Of a DNA stretch of 23,802 nt, positions 7,850-16,052 are shown one piece after another. The DNA is from [Eubacterium] saphenum (lineage in GTDB: Bacteria > Bacillota > Clostridia > Oscillospirales > Ruminococcaceae). The translations under genes were made by a program, and so were the position numbers. Location: positions 1 to 23,802 of the forward strand of contig SFLN01000014.1 of the NCBI GenBank assembly GCA_004554555.1. Direction: 5' to 3'. Under the pieces are notes generated by a model that had not been told where the DNA came from, searched no databases, and saw nothing but the letters and a program-made list of their open reading frames with translations. The number at the start of each line of letters is the position of its first letter. Position 1 is the first letter of the stretch.

Positions 7850-9940
7850 TTGAGTATGATACGCAAGATTTTGAGCAACTCTATGGTGCTGTTCATCATC
7901 TTTATAGTGCTGGCAATTATTATCCCGCTTCCCTCGTGGCTGCTGGATTTTATGATAATGCTGAACATTTCGCTCTCCCTGATAATCCTCGTTATGACGA
8001 TGTTCATCAAGGAAGCGCTTGAGTTCTCGGTTTTCCCGACCGTTTTGCTGATTACAACGGTTCTGCGACTATCGCTCAACATCTCCACAACGCGCGGTAT
8101 CCTCACAAGCGGCTACGCGGGCGAGGTTATCAAGGCGTTCGGTAACTTCGTTATGGGCGGAAACGCGATTGTCGGCTTCCTGATATTCATAATCATCGTT
8201 TTGGTCAACTTTATCGTCATCACCAAAGGCTCCGAGCGTGTATCGGAGGTTGCGGCTAGATTTACGCTGGACGCTATGCCGGGTAAACAGATGGCGATTG
8301 ACGCGGATTTGAACTCCGGTCTTATCAACGAGGAACAGGCGAAAAAGCGCCGCAGCAACATTCAGCGCGAGGCGGATTTCTACGGCTCAATGGACGGTGC
8401 CACGAAGTTCGTCAAGGGCGACGCGATTATGTCCATCATCACCACGCTCGTCAACCTTATCGGCGGCGTTATCATCGGTATGGTGCAGGGCGGCGGCGAT
8501 TTCAACACAATTCTCAACACCTACTCCCTCGCAACCGTCGGCGACGGCTTGTGCTCGCAGATACCGTCGCTGCTGATTTCCGTGGCAACGGGTATGATTG
8601 TCACCCGCGCCGCTTCCGAGGACAGCCTCATCAACGACATCAAATCCCAGTTCACCGCGCAGCCGTTCGTGCTTTTAATCGCGGGAATTGTGGTTATTGT
8701 GATGATGCTTATCCCGGGCTTCCCGAGCTTTGTGCTGCTTATCTTAGGCGTTTTGCTTATCGTCGGGGCAATTTTCCTCGACAGGAACAAGAAAAAAATG
8801 GCTCAGCTCGAGCTTGCTCAGCGCGCGAAAGCTGAGCAGGAGGAGCTTGAAAAGCCGAAAACCGACAACGACTACTACCGCGATATCGACAACGTTTTCA
8901 AGCTGCTGAATGTCGAGCCGATTGAGATGGAGTTCGGTTACAGCTTGCTCAGACTTGTTGACGAGAAGAGCGGCGGCAACTTCATCGACCGCGTGGTTAT
9001 TTTCCGAAAACAGTTCGCGATGGATATGGGTATGGTTATCCCGTCCGTGCGAATGACCGACAACCCCGAAATCAACCCGAATATGTACATAATCAAGATT
9101 AAGGGCGAGGAGGTTGCGCGCGGCGAAATTCTCGTTGACCACTATCTCGCGCTGGACAGCGGCGACGTCACAACGCCCATTGAGGGTATCGATACGGTTG
9201 AACCCGCGTTCGGGCTGCCCGCGAAGTGGATTTCCGAGGATAAGAAGATTATGGCGGACGTGGCGGGCTACACGCTCATCGACCCCGTTTCCGTTATGAT
9301 AACCCACTGGAGCGAGATTATGAAGCGCTATGCGCACGAGCTGCTCTCGCGTCAGGACGTCAACACAATGATTGAAAACGTCAAGAAAACCAACCCGATT
9401 GTTGTTGATGATATTATACCGAAGGTTATATCTGTCGGTTATTTACAGAAAGTATTGGCAAATCTGCTTAAAGAGGGTATCCCGATTCGCGATATGGAAA
9501 CGATTTTGGAAACCCTCGGCGACCACACAAACGTGCTCAAGGACATCGATATCGCGACCGAATACGTCCGGCAGTCGCTCAAGCGCACCATCACGCACCG
9601 TTTCGCCGAGGCGAACAGCCTGCGCGTTATCACGCTTGACACGCAGATTGAGGATATGATTGTAAGCTCGGTCAAGAAAAACGACCAGGGCAGCTACCTC
9701 GCAATGCCGCCGGACGTTATCCAGAGCATTGTCGCGGCAACCAACGAGGAAATCGACAAAATCAAGGATGTTATACCGACTGTAATAATTTTGACCTCGC
9801 CGGTTGTGAGAATTTACTTCAAAAAGCTCACCGAGCAGTTTATTCAGAACATCACGGTGCTGTCGTACAGCGAAATTGACGCGTCCGCACAAATTCAGGC
9901 TATCGGCAATATCTCGCTTGGCGTGAGAACAGCGGGGTGA
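7850..9940 (+). CDS. flhA: Flagellar export gate protein FlhA
   Basis: FlhA is the large export-gate component that docks chaperone-substrate complexes and couples the proton motive force to export. The N-terminal half (to about residue 320) has the eight or so membrane helices. Between two groups lies the FHIPEP-family signature region, with VAARFTLDAMPGKQMAIDAD and LNSGLINEEQA after it. The cytoplasmic domain (about 350-696) includes RYAHELLSRQDV and VVDDIIP. The 696 residues are full length. A perfect AAGGAGGTGA (7831-7840) ends nine bases before TTG at 7850. An ATG two codons later (7856) would be 15 bases away, so TTG is the better start. No flhF or flhG follows, unlike many related clusters. 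Confidence 0.96.
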   Translation: MSMIRKILSNSMVLFIIFIVLAIIIPLPSWLLDFMIMLNISLSLIILVMTMFIKEALEFSVFPTVLLITTVLRLSLNISTTRGILTSGYAGEVIKAFGNFVMGGNAIVGFLIFIIIVLVNFIVITKGSERVSEVAARFTLDAMPGKQMAIDADLNSGLINEEQAKKRRSNIQREADFYGSMDGATKFVKGDAIMSIITTLVNLIGGVIIGMVQGGGDFNTILNTYSLATVGDGLCSQIPSLLISVATGMIVTRAASEDSLINDIKSQFTAQPFVLLIAGIVVIVMMLIPGFPSFVLLILGVLLIVGAIFLDRNKKKMAQLELAQRAKAEQEELEKPKTDNDYYRDIDNVFKLLNVEPIEMEFGYSLLRLVDEKSGGNFIDRVVIFRKQFAMDMGMVIPSVRMTDNPEINPNMYIIKIKGEEVARGEILVDHYLALDSGDVTTPIEGIDTVEPAFGLPAKWISEDKKIMADVAGYTLIDPVSVMITHWSEIMKRYAHELLSRQDVNTMIENVKKTNPIVVDDIIPKVISVGYLQKVLANLLKEGIPIRDMETILETLGDHTNVLKDIDIATEYVRQSLKRTITHRFAEANSLRVITLDTQIEDMIVSSVKKNDQGSYLAMPPDVIQSIVAATNEEIDKIKDVIPTVIILTSPVVRIYFKKLTEQFIQNITVLSYSEIDASAQIQAIGNISLGVRTAG

Positions 9941-10231
9941 GTTGGCGCGGGGCTGTAAATCGCATTGCGGAGCGGTTTGAGCGGGTTCGCGCTGAAAACG
10001 CTGTTAAACGCTTATCGCGGTGCTCGTCGAAAGGCGCTTCTGCAACAAACATGGCAGCGCCGGCTCGGTTTCTTCTGAGAACGCTGAAAGCGCGTTGCAG
10101 AGCGGCTTGGCGGCTTGGGAGCGCGGTTAAAGTTGGGTTCTCGAAAACGCTTGGTGCGGTTTGCACGCGAAAAGTTGGTTAACAAAAATTACAGACAGTA
10201 AAAAATGGGGAGAGCTTCGGGGGTGATACAA
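9941..10231. other. Repeat-bearing spacer between flhA and fliA
   Basis: No convincing gene is seen. An Arg-rich open frame from 9937 has no ribosome binding site or recognisable domain. The spacer holds AAAGCGCGTTGCAGAGCG (10087-10104), repeated exactly at 12675-12692 before cheC. It also has two AAAGTTG motifs (10129, 10171) of the kind common in the rsmD-coaD spacer, and several AAACGCT words. Confidence 0.6.
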
Positions 10232-10981
10232 ATGTCCGAAACGTATAATAATGCCGAACGGGTTGCTTTGTATCAGCAGAACCGCGATATCGCTCTGCGC
10301 AACGAAATTGTGCTGCAGAATATGGGCTTGGTGCGCACGGTCGCTCTCTCTATGAGGAATATGTATGTTAAATTCGGCGACGTTGACGACGTGGTGAACG
10401 AGGGCGTAATCGCGCTGATGGACGCAATCGAGAGCTATTCCCCCAACCGCGGCGCGAAATTTGAAACCTACGCGAGCATAAAAATCCGCGGCGCTATCAT
10501 AGATTTTCTCAGAAAGCAGGACTGGATTCCGCGCAATGTGAGGAAATTTGCCAAGGCTCTTGACAAAGCCAATTCTATGTTGTATAATTTAAATGGGAGA
10601 GCGCCCACAAATTCCGAACTCGCCGCCCAATTGGGTATGGACGAGGAAAAAATGCTCAAGATGATGACCGAGTGTTCCTGCACAATCACGCTTTCCTTCG
10701 AGGAGCTGCTGTACGAGGACAATATCGACGAGCCGTCTGTCAAGGACAGCGGCGTTGACCGCGAGCTGCTGCACAACGAAATGCGCAAGGTTGTCGCGGA
10801 CGCCGTGAACGAGCTTGGCGAAAAGGAACGGCAGGTTATCACGCTTTATTACTACAAAAATCTCAAATATTCCGATATCGCAAAGGCACTCGGCGTTTCC
10901 GAGGGGCGCGTTTGCCAGATTCACTCAAAGGCAACGCTCGCGCTGAAAGCAAAGCTCAGCGGGTACGTTAAGGGCAACTGA
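10232..10981 (+). CDS. fliA: Flagellar sigma factor FliA/SigD (sigma-28)
   Basis: This is a sigma-70 family member of the FliA/WhiG type, which directs RNA polymerase to late flagellar and chemotaxis promoters. Region 2 is seen at about residues 25-100 (FGDVDDVVNEGVIALMDAIE, then FETYASIKIRGAIIDFLRKQ with DWIPRNVR). Region 3 covers GRAPTNSELAAQLGM, and region 4 carries the helix-turn-helix LKYSDIAKALGVSEGRVCQI. I chose the ATG at 10232, six bases after GGGGGTGA (10219-10226). An in-frame ATG at 10205 lacks a ribosome binding site. The 249-residue product is a normal length. It lies between the export genes and two rod genes, as in many Clostridia. Confidence 0.94.
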   Translation: MSETYNNAERVALYQQNRDIALRNEIVLQNMGLVRTVALSMRNMYVKFGDVDDVVNEGVIALMDAIESYSPNRGAKFETYASIKIRGAIIDFLRKQDWIPRNVRKFAKALDKANSMLYNLNGRAPTNSELAAQLGMDEEKMLKMMTECSCTITLSFEELLYEDNIDEPSVKDSGVDRELLHNEMRKVVADAVNELGEKERQVITLYYYKNLKYSDIAKALGVSEGRVCQIHSKATLALKAKLSGYVKGN

Positions 10982-10992
10982 AAGGAGAAGCT

Positions 10993-11730
10993 ATGAACCG
11001 AGGTTTTTATTACGCCGCGAACGGTATGATTATGAACCAGCGCAAGCTCGACTGCATCGGCAACAACCTTGCTAATATGAGCACGTCGGGTTATAAGCGC
11101 GACACGGTTCTGCCGAATTCGTTCCAGGAGCAGATGATTCTTGTAAAGCACCGCGAGGAGCTTTCGGGTACTTTCAGGCATACTTATATCGATACTTCAT
11201 ATACCGATTTGCAGCAAGGTTCTTTTGAGTTCACCGAAAGCCCGTTTGACGTGGCGGTACAGGGTGACGTTTATTTCAACATCGCGGGGTACAACGGTGA
11301 AAATATGCTCACGCGAAACGGAAACTGGGAGCTTGACAGCGAGGGTTATCTTTGCCTTTCGACATCGGGAAGAATTCTTGGCGAAAACGGCGAGATTTAT
11401 CTCGGCACAAAGGAGTTCACCATCGACGTTGACGGCAGCATTTACCGCGACGGACAGCTTGTCGATAAGCTGCTGCTCTCGTACATCGACCCCGAGAGCG
11501 ACGTCACGAAATTCGGCGCGAATATGTTCACTGCGGCGAGCGCGACGGCTGTTCCTGCGGACGCGAAATACGAGATTTTGCAGGGCGCGTTGGAGCGGTC
11601 GAACATTGACTTGAACTACGAACTCACGATGATGATGAACACGAACCGGCTCTACGAGGCGTCAAGCGCGATTTTTAAGCTCGCGGACGGTATGAACCAG
11701 AACTGCGTGAATTTGTGCAAGAAGGTTTAA
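10993..11730 (+). CDS. Flagellar hook-basal body protein, FlgF/FlgG family (first of two)
   Basis: This is a rod/hook-type axial protein exported by the flagellar type III system. The N-terminal basal-body rod motif is clear (YYAANGMIMNQRKLDCIGNN, then LANMSTSGYKR). The central FlgE/F/G-like core has SPFDVAVQGDVYFNI and MLTRNGNWELDSEGYL. The C-terminal motif ALERSNIDLNYELTMMMNTN ends the protein. The C-terminal stretch departs from the usual LMEAQRAYE wording, so I lean to a FlgF (FlhO-like) proximal or distal rod protein, but the exact paralogue is not certain. AAAGGAG is six bases before the ATG, and it follows fliA by 11 bases, so the two are co-transcribed. Confidence 0.88.
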   Translation: MNRGFYYAANGMIMNQRKLDCIGNNLANMSTSGYKRDTVLPNSFQEQMILVKHREELSGTFRHTYIDTSYTDLQQGSFEFTESPFDVAVQGDVYFNIAGYNGENMLTRNGNWELDSEGYLCLSTSGRILGENGEIYLGTKEFTIDVDGSIYRDGQLVDKLLLSYIDPESDVTKFGANMFTAASATAVPADAKYEILQGALERSNIDLNYELTMMMNTNRLYEASSAIFKLADGMNQNCVNLCKKV

Positions 11731-11834
11731 TGCGATAATTATAGGTACTAACGAAATTGCCTCTGTTTAAATGTTTGATAAGCCGCTTGCGGGCGAAAAA
11801 ACTGACATTTGAACTTACTTGAGGCGAAATAGGG

Positions 11835-11856
11835 CGCAGCGTGACGCTGCGGGAGG
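11835..11856 (+). promoter_or_regulatory. Hairpin touching the ribosome binding site of the second rod gene
   Basis: CGCAGCG (11835-11841) pairs perfectly with CGCTGCG (11845-11851) around a TGA loop. The last stem base is also the first base of the GGGAGG ribosome binding site. Such a stable structure next to the site could modulate ribosome access; no T tract makes it a terminator. Confidence 0.45.
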
Positions 11857-11862
11857 AAAACG

Positions 11863-12630
11863 ATGAACATATCATTCCACACGGGCAAAACCGCTATGAT
11901 TGCGCAGGCAAAGGCGCTCTCGGTTTACGCCAACAATATGGCGAATATCAACACGGTTGGCTATCAGACAATCCGCCCCGACTTCGCGGACTGCATCTAT
12001 GAGAGCTACCGCCGCGATTTTGTTGACTCGGACGAGGACGGCGAGAAGGATATCCTCGAACCCGACTGGCAGACGGGACACGGCGCGTATGTTCAGAAAA
12101 CGGATTTGATGTTCTCGCAGTCGCATTTCTACGACACCGAGCGAAACCTCGATTTTGCAATCGGCGGCGAGGGATTTTTCGCTGTCGAGGACAGATACGG
12201 AACCGTAAACTACACTCGCGACGGCGCTTTTGCGATGACGCAGGTTGGCGAAAACGGCGAGTGGTGGCTGGTTTCATCGTCGGGCGAGTACGTTCTCGAC
12301 AACAATAAGGAGCGTATCCAAATCCCGTTCATCGAGGGTGAACCGAACGTTGACTGGAGCGCGCTCAAGGAGAAAATCGGCGTTTTCGAGTTCCCGAACC
12401 CGTACGGTCTGGAGGCGCTCGGCACCAACCGTTACGTTGAAAACGGAAAGAGCGGTGCTGCCGTGGCAAACCCGAACGCGGAGAAGCTTCAAAGCGTGCT
12501 GATTGCGTCAAACGTTGATTTGGCAACGCAGATGGTTAAGCTCATCGAAACGCAGCGCGCGTATCAGATAAGCTCGCGCGTTGTCACAACTTCGGACGAA
12601 CTCGCGAGAATTGCCAACAATTTGCGGTAA
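11863..12630 (+). CDS. flgG: Flagellar hook-basal body rod protein, FlgG-like (second of two)
   Basis: This is an axial rod protein of the FlgG family. The N-terminal motif (LSVYANNMANINTVGYQT, residues 18-35) is the basal-body rod signature. The core has NLDFAIGGEGFFAVEDRYG and VNYTRDGAFAM, and the C-terminus IASNVDLATQMVKLIETQRA, then YQISSRVVTTSDEL, is close to the FlgG ending. At 255 residues it is near the FlgG norm. GGGAGG stands six bases before the ATG, at the foot of a stable hairpin. It follows the first rod gene after a 132-base spacer. FlgF and FlgG paralogues commonly occur as such a pair (flhO-flhP in Bacillus). FlgG is my best fit for this one. Confidence 0.88.
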   Translation: MNISFHTGKTAMIAQAKALSVYANNMANINTVGYQTIRPDFADCIYESYRRDFVDSDEDGEKDILEPDWQTGHGAYVQKTDLMFSQSHFYDTERNLDFAIGGEGFFAVEDRYGTVNYTRDGAFAMTQVGENGEWWLVSSSGEYVLDNNKERIQIPFIEGEPNVDWSALKEKIGVFEFPNPYGLEALGTNRYVENGKSGAAVANPNAEKLQSVLIASNVDLATQMVKLIETQRAYQISSRVVTTSDELARIANNLR

Positions 12631-12674
12631 TTTACGTTAACGGCGCAGCACTCAAAATATCTCGCCGTACGATA

Positions 12675-12692
12675 AAAGCGCGTTGCAGAGCG
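12675..12692 (+). repeat. 18-base exact repeat of 10087-10104
   Basis: AAAGCGCGTTGCAGAGCG occurs here and at 10087-10104, both in spacers of the flagellar cluster 2.6 kb apart. A related GCGTTGCAGGGC lies at 17360. It adds to the evidence for dispersed spacer repeats. Confidence 0.7.
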
Positions 12693-12770
12693 ATTTTTCG
12701 CTTTCGCGTTAATCAAGGCGTGTTCTCGGGAAACAGCGGCGCGGGTTGCACAAAAAGTTGAGCACACGAA

Positions 12771-12789
12771 TTTGGCAGCAGCTGCCAAA
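12771..12789. promoter_or_regulatory. Perfect 19-bp palindrome overlapping the cheC promoter (candidate operator)
   Basis: TTTGGCAGC (12771-12779), one central A, then GCTGCCAAA (12781-12789) form a perfect inverted repeat. It covers the -35 hexamer of the promoter at 12772-12800 and the first part of its spacer. This geometry suits a dimeric repressor site, but the protein is unknown. As RNA it could not form a hairpin because the centre is only one base. Confidence 0.5.
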
Positions 12790-12800
12790 AATGATACAAT
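12772..12800 (+). promoter_or_regulatory. Sigma-A type promoter for cheC-cheD
   Basis: TTGGCA (12772-12777), a 17-base spacer, and TACAAT (12795-12800) match the -35 and -10 consensus at five of six positions each. An upstream TG (12792-12793) gives an extended -10. Transcription would begin near 12807, about 50 bases before the cheC ATG. A weak hairpin, TACAATTT with AAATTGTA (12795-12816), overlaps the -10. Confidence 0.65.
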
Positions 12801-12857
12801 TTGCAAGAAAATTGTACAAAATTAACAAAATTCTCTTCGCGGAAGAAGGTTGAGAAA

Positions 12858-13484
12858 ATGATTAGAAACTACGAGGATTTGTCGCCGACGGCAATTGACT
12901 GTCTTAAAGAAATCGGCAACATCGGCTCGGGAAGCGCCGCAAACGCGCTTTCGCAGATGCTCGGAAAGACTGTTACGATGCGTGTTCCTGACGTGAGCGT
13001 TCTGGATTATCAGCACGTCATCGACCAAATGGGCGGTCCCGAAAAGGTTATCACGGGCATTCTCGTGCACCTGAACGGCGATATCCAGGGTATGATTATG
13101 TTTCTGCTCGAGGACAGTTTTGCGCAGGTTGTGCTCTCGACGTTTCTCGGCAAGCAGGATATCTGCGTGGTTAAGCTCGACGAAACCGATTTCTCCGCGA
13201 TTAAGGAAATGGGCAACATCATGGCGGGCAGCTATTTGCAGGCAATCGGCACCCTCACGGGGCTTACGATTGATATGAGCGTTCCCGCGATGACGGTGGA
13301 TATGATGGGCGCGATTATGAGCGTTCCGATTGTGGAATATTCCGAAATCGGTGATAAGGTGCTGTTTATCAACGATGGATTTGTGATTGACGGCGTGAAC
13401 ATCAAGTCAAACATTATCCTTATCCCCGATATGAAGTCGCTGTATATTTTGATGAAAAAGCTCGGTGTTGTGGAAGATGAGTAA
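12858..13484 (+). CDS. cheC: CheY-P phosphatase CheC
   Basis: CheC dephosphorylates CheY-P and, with CheD, forms part of the Gram-positive adaptation feedback. Both phosphatase sites are intact: D-x3-E-x2-N-x22-P at LKEIGNIGSGSAANAL and S-x3-E-x2-N-x22-P at IKEMGNIMAGSYLQAI. It has no FliN domain, unlike FliY. The ATG at 12858 has AAGG upstream at a normal distance and gives 208 residues, the usual CheC length; an upstream in-frame start at 12801 would add 19 unconserved residues. A likely sigma-A promoter with an overlapping palindrome stands just upstream. The last eight bases overlap cheD. Confidence 0.95.
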   Translation: MIRNYEDLSPTAIDCLKEIGNIGSGSAANALSQMLGKTVTMRVPDVSVLDYQHVIDQMGGPEKVITGILVHLNGDIQGMIMFLLEDSFAQVVLSTFLGKQDICVVKLDETDFSAIKEMGNIMAGSYLQAIGTLTGLTIDMSVPAMTVDMMGAIMSVPIVEYSEIGDKVLFINDGFVIDGVNIKSNIILIPDMKSLYILMKKLGVVEDE

Positions 13485-13956
13485 CTTGACGATTGGAATA
13501 GGCGATTTGAAAGTGTGCAAAGCGCCGGATATTTTGGTTACCTACGCGCTGGGTTCGTGCGTGGGAATTTGCCTGCTGGACAGCACCGCGCGCGTCGGCG
13601 GTCTTTCACACATTATGCTCCCCGACAGCACCGCGGGAGTGAACGGCGCGTCTGCTCCCATGCGTTTCGCGGACACCGCAATCCCGCTTCTCATCAAGGA
13701 GATGGAAAAGCTTGGTGCGTCGCGTGGCAGACTGCGCGCGAAAATTGCGGGCGGAGCGACAATGTTCGCGATTGCCAACGACAAGTTCAACATCGGCGAC
13801 AGAAACGTTGCCAAGGTCAAGGCAATGCTGGCAAGCGAACGGATACCCATTCTCGCCGAGGACACGGGCGCGGATTACGGAAGAACTCTGTTTTTCTACC
13901 CCGAAACGGGTGTTATGGAGATACGCGCTGCCGCGAGAGGCACGAAAATGCTGTAA
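13477..13956 (+). CDS. cheD: Chemoreceptor glutamine deamidase CheD
   Basis: CheD deamidates specific glutamines of chemoreceptors and binds CheC, raising its phosphatase activity. The catalytic triad is in place: Thr22 (VTYALGSC), Cys28 (GSCVGICLLD) and His45 (LSHIMLP), one residue offset from the well-studied T. maritima enzyme. KIAGGATMF and ADYGRTLFFYPETG are further family blocks. The ATG at 13477 overlaps the cheC stop by eight bases (ATGAGTAA), so translation is probably coupled. Length is 159 residues, normal. A hairpin follows the stop and the cluster ends here. Confidence 0.95.
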   Translation: MSNLTIGIGDLKVCKAPDILVTYALGSCVGICLLDSTARVGGLSHIMLPDSTAGVNGASAPMRFADTAIPLLIKEMEKLGASRGRLRAKIAGGATMFAIANDKFNIGDRNVAKVKAMLASERIPILAEDTGADYGRTLFFYPETGVMEIRAAARGTKML

Positions 13957-13959
13957 ACC

Positions 13960-13982
13960 AAGGGCTGAACAACGCAGCCCTT
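13960..13982 (+). terminator. GC-rich hairpin after cheD, possible end of the flagellar cluster
   Basis: AAGGGCT (13960-13966) pairs with AGCCCTT (13976-13982) around a 9-base loop. The T tract is poor (GTTGAGTTT), so it is a weak terminator at best. The loop contains GCTGAACAACGC, the core of the 20-bp spacer repeat. Confidence 0.4.
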
Positions 13983-14100
13983 GTTGAGTTTAGGAATAAA
14001 GCGGCATTCCGCGCGGTTGTTTAGCGTTGAAAGCGGGAATAATAGCGGCGGCACTGCTTGCTGTTGAACACGCGCGGCTTTCTTGACAATTCGAGATGCT

Positions 14101-14210
14101 TGTTGAGCGAGATTTTCCTCGATAACGCAAGCCGCCCGTTAAACGATAGGCTGCACGGCGAGCGGCAATGCAAGACGGTTGTTGAGCTAGATTTTTCGCG
14201 GCAACGCGAA
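14101..14210 (+). repeat. Two 30-bp imperfect direct repeats before uvrC
   Basis: TGTTGAGCGAGATTTTCCTC and its continuation GATAACGCAA (14101-14130) recur in diverged form at 14180-14210 (TGTTGAGCTAGATTTTTCGC, then GGCAACGCGAA), 79 bases apart. GTTGAGC is the reverse complement of the GCTCAAC core of the 20-bp spacer repeat, so these may be inverted members of that family. The rest of the cheD-uvrC spacer (13983-14231) shows nothing else I can name. Confidence 0.55.
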
Positions 14211-14231
14211 CGAAATTATGTTTAGGATAAA

Positions 14232-16052
14232 ATGAACGAGAGAATAGACTATCTGCGCGACAAGGCGAACCGCCTCCCGACCGAGCCGGGCGTGTACCTG
14301 ATGAAGGACGAGAGCGGGAAAATCATCTATGTCGGCAAGGCAAAGGCGCTGAAAAACCGCGTCACAACCTACTTTCGGCACAACTCACAGCACACTGCGA
14401 AAACGCTGAAGCTGGTGTCGAAGATTTACGATTTTGATTTCATCGTCACAAAAAGCGAGCTGGACGCGCTTGTGCTGGAGTGTTCGCTGATTAAGCTCCA
14501 CCAGCCAAAGTACAATATCTTGCTCAAAGACGACAAGGGCTACAATTATATAAAAATCTCGCACGGCGAGTTCCCGAGAATTTCCTACACGCTCCAAACG
14601 AGCGACAAAAACGCGGATTATATCGGGCCGTTCACGAGCGGCTTTACCGTAAAGCAGGCTGTCGAGGAAGCGAACACGCTTTTTATGCTCCCGACCTGCC
14701 ACAAGAAGTTTCCGCGCGATTTCAACAAGGAGCGCCCTTGCCTAAATCACCACATAAAGCGGTGTATGGGCGTTTGCGAGGGGAAAATCACGTCGGCGGA
14801 GTACAAAAAAATCGTGGACGAAGCTATCGAGTACCTCAAAAACGGCAGCAAAGCGAGTGTTGAAGAGTTGACGGCGGAGATGGAAAAAGCTGCCGAAAAT
14901 CTCGAGTTTGAGCGCGCGGCACGGCTTCGCGACAGGATTTCCGCGCTCACCCGTCTCAAAAACGGGCAGAGCATTTTCGACGACAAGCAGGAGTTCGACA
15001 TCATCGGAGGCGCGCAAAATATCGGTACGGCTTCTTTTGCTGTGATAAAATACCGCGGCGGGCGGCTTGTCGATAAGGAGAACTTTTTCATCGGTGAGGA
15101 GTATGAGCCCGCGGAAATGCGGCGGGATTTTTTGCTCAACTATTATTCGGAGCGCGACGATATTCCGCGTGAAATTCTCGTTGACGATGATTTTGAGGAC
15201 GCGGATTTGCTTGGCGCTCTGTTAAAGGAACGCGCGGGTCACGCGGTGAAATTATACGTCCCGCAGCGCGGCGAGGGAATTTCGCGCATTGCGCTTGCGA
15301 GGAAGAACGCGGGTGAATATCTCGCGCTGAAAATGGGCAGAACTCAAAGAGAAATCTCCGCGCTCGAGGACCTGAAGGAGCTGCTGGGGCTTGCGAAAAT
15401 CCCCGAAATCATCGAGAGCTACGATATCTCAAATTTCGGTGAAACGGGCGTTGTCGGCGGAATGGTGGTCTACAAAAACGGGCGACCGCTTAAGAGCGCG
15501 TACAAGCGGTTCTCGATAAAAACGGTTGACGGGCAGAACGACTACGCGTGTATGCAAGAGGTTCTGCGGCGGCGGCTGACGCGGTTTGCCGAGGGCGACG
15601 AGGATTTCGCGCCGCTGCCGGATTTGATACTGCTGGACGGCGGCAGAGGGCATATCAGCGCGGTTTCCGAGGTTTTCGGGGAACTTGGCGTGAAAATCCC
15701 GCTTTTCGGACTGGTGAAGGACAGCAAGCACCGCACGCGGGCAATCGCCGAGGCGGGCGGTGAAATCGAGATAAAATCCAACCGCGCGCTGTTCGATTTT
15801 TTGACGAACATTCAGGACGAGGTTCACCGATGGGCGATATCCTACCAGCGCGTCAAGCACAAGCAGGCGCTTTTTGCGTCGGAGCTGCGGCAGGTCAAGG
15901 GTATCGGCGAGGCGAAGCAAACCGCGCTGCTAAAGCATTTCAAGACCAAGCAGGCGATGAAAGCGGCGACCGTTGACGAGCTTCGCGAGGTTGCCAAAAT
16001 CAACGCGGATACGGCGCGCGAGCTGCACGAGTTTATTCAGGCGAATTTCTGA
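14232..16052 (+). CDS. uvrC: Excinuclease ABC subunit UvrC
   Basis: UvrC makes both incisions flanking a lesion in nucleotide excision repair. All parts are present: the N-terminal GIY-YIG nuclease for the 3' cut (GVYLMKDESGKIIYVGKAKA, residues 20-39), the cysteine-containing middle region (CLNHHIKRCMGVCEG), and the UVR motif that meets UvrB (ENLEFERAARLRDRI, about 220-235). The RNase H-like nuclease for the 5' cut follows (YDISNFGETGVVGGM and LILLDGGRGHISAV), then the C-terminal helix-hairpin-helix pair (VKGIGEAKQTALLKHF). The 606 residues are full length. The ATG at 14232 follows AGGA at a short distance. It stands alone between two long repeat-rich spacers, so it is probably transcribed separately from cheD. 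Confidence 0.97.
   Translation: MNERIDYLRDKANRLPTEPGVYLMKDESGKIIYVGKAKALKNRVTTYFRHNSQHTAKTLKLVSKIYDFDFIVTKSELDALVLECSLIKLHQPKYNILLKDDKGYNYIKISHGEFPRISYTLQTSDKNADYIGPFTSGFTVKQAVEEANTLFMLPTCHKKFPRDFNKERPCLNHHIKRCMGVCEGKITSAEYKKIVDEAIEYLKNGSKASVEELTAEMEKAAENLEFERAARLRDRISALTRLKNGQSIFDDKQEFDIIGGAQNIGTASFAVIKYRGGRLVDKENFFIGEEYEPAEMRRDFLLNYYSERDDIPREILVDDDFEDADLLGALLKERAGHAVKLYVPQRGEGISRIALARKNAGEYLALKMGRTQREISALEDLKELLGLAKIPEIIESYDISNFGETGVVGGMVVYKNGRPLKSAYKRFSIKTVDGQNDYACMQEVLRRRLTRFAEGDEDFAPLPDLILLDGGRGHISAVSEVFGELGVKIPLFGLVKDSKHRTRAIAEAGGEIEIKSNRALFDFLTNIQDEVHRWAISYQRVKHKQALFASELRQVKGIGEAKQTALLKHFKTKQAMKAATVDELREVAKINADTARELHEFIQANF

Noticed and set aside
9937..10182. 81-codon Arg-rich frame overlapping the flhA stop
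   Set aside because: There is no separate ribosome binding site and no recognisable domain. The composition is that expected from the GC-rich repeated spacer, and a competing frame lies on the other strand.
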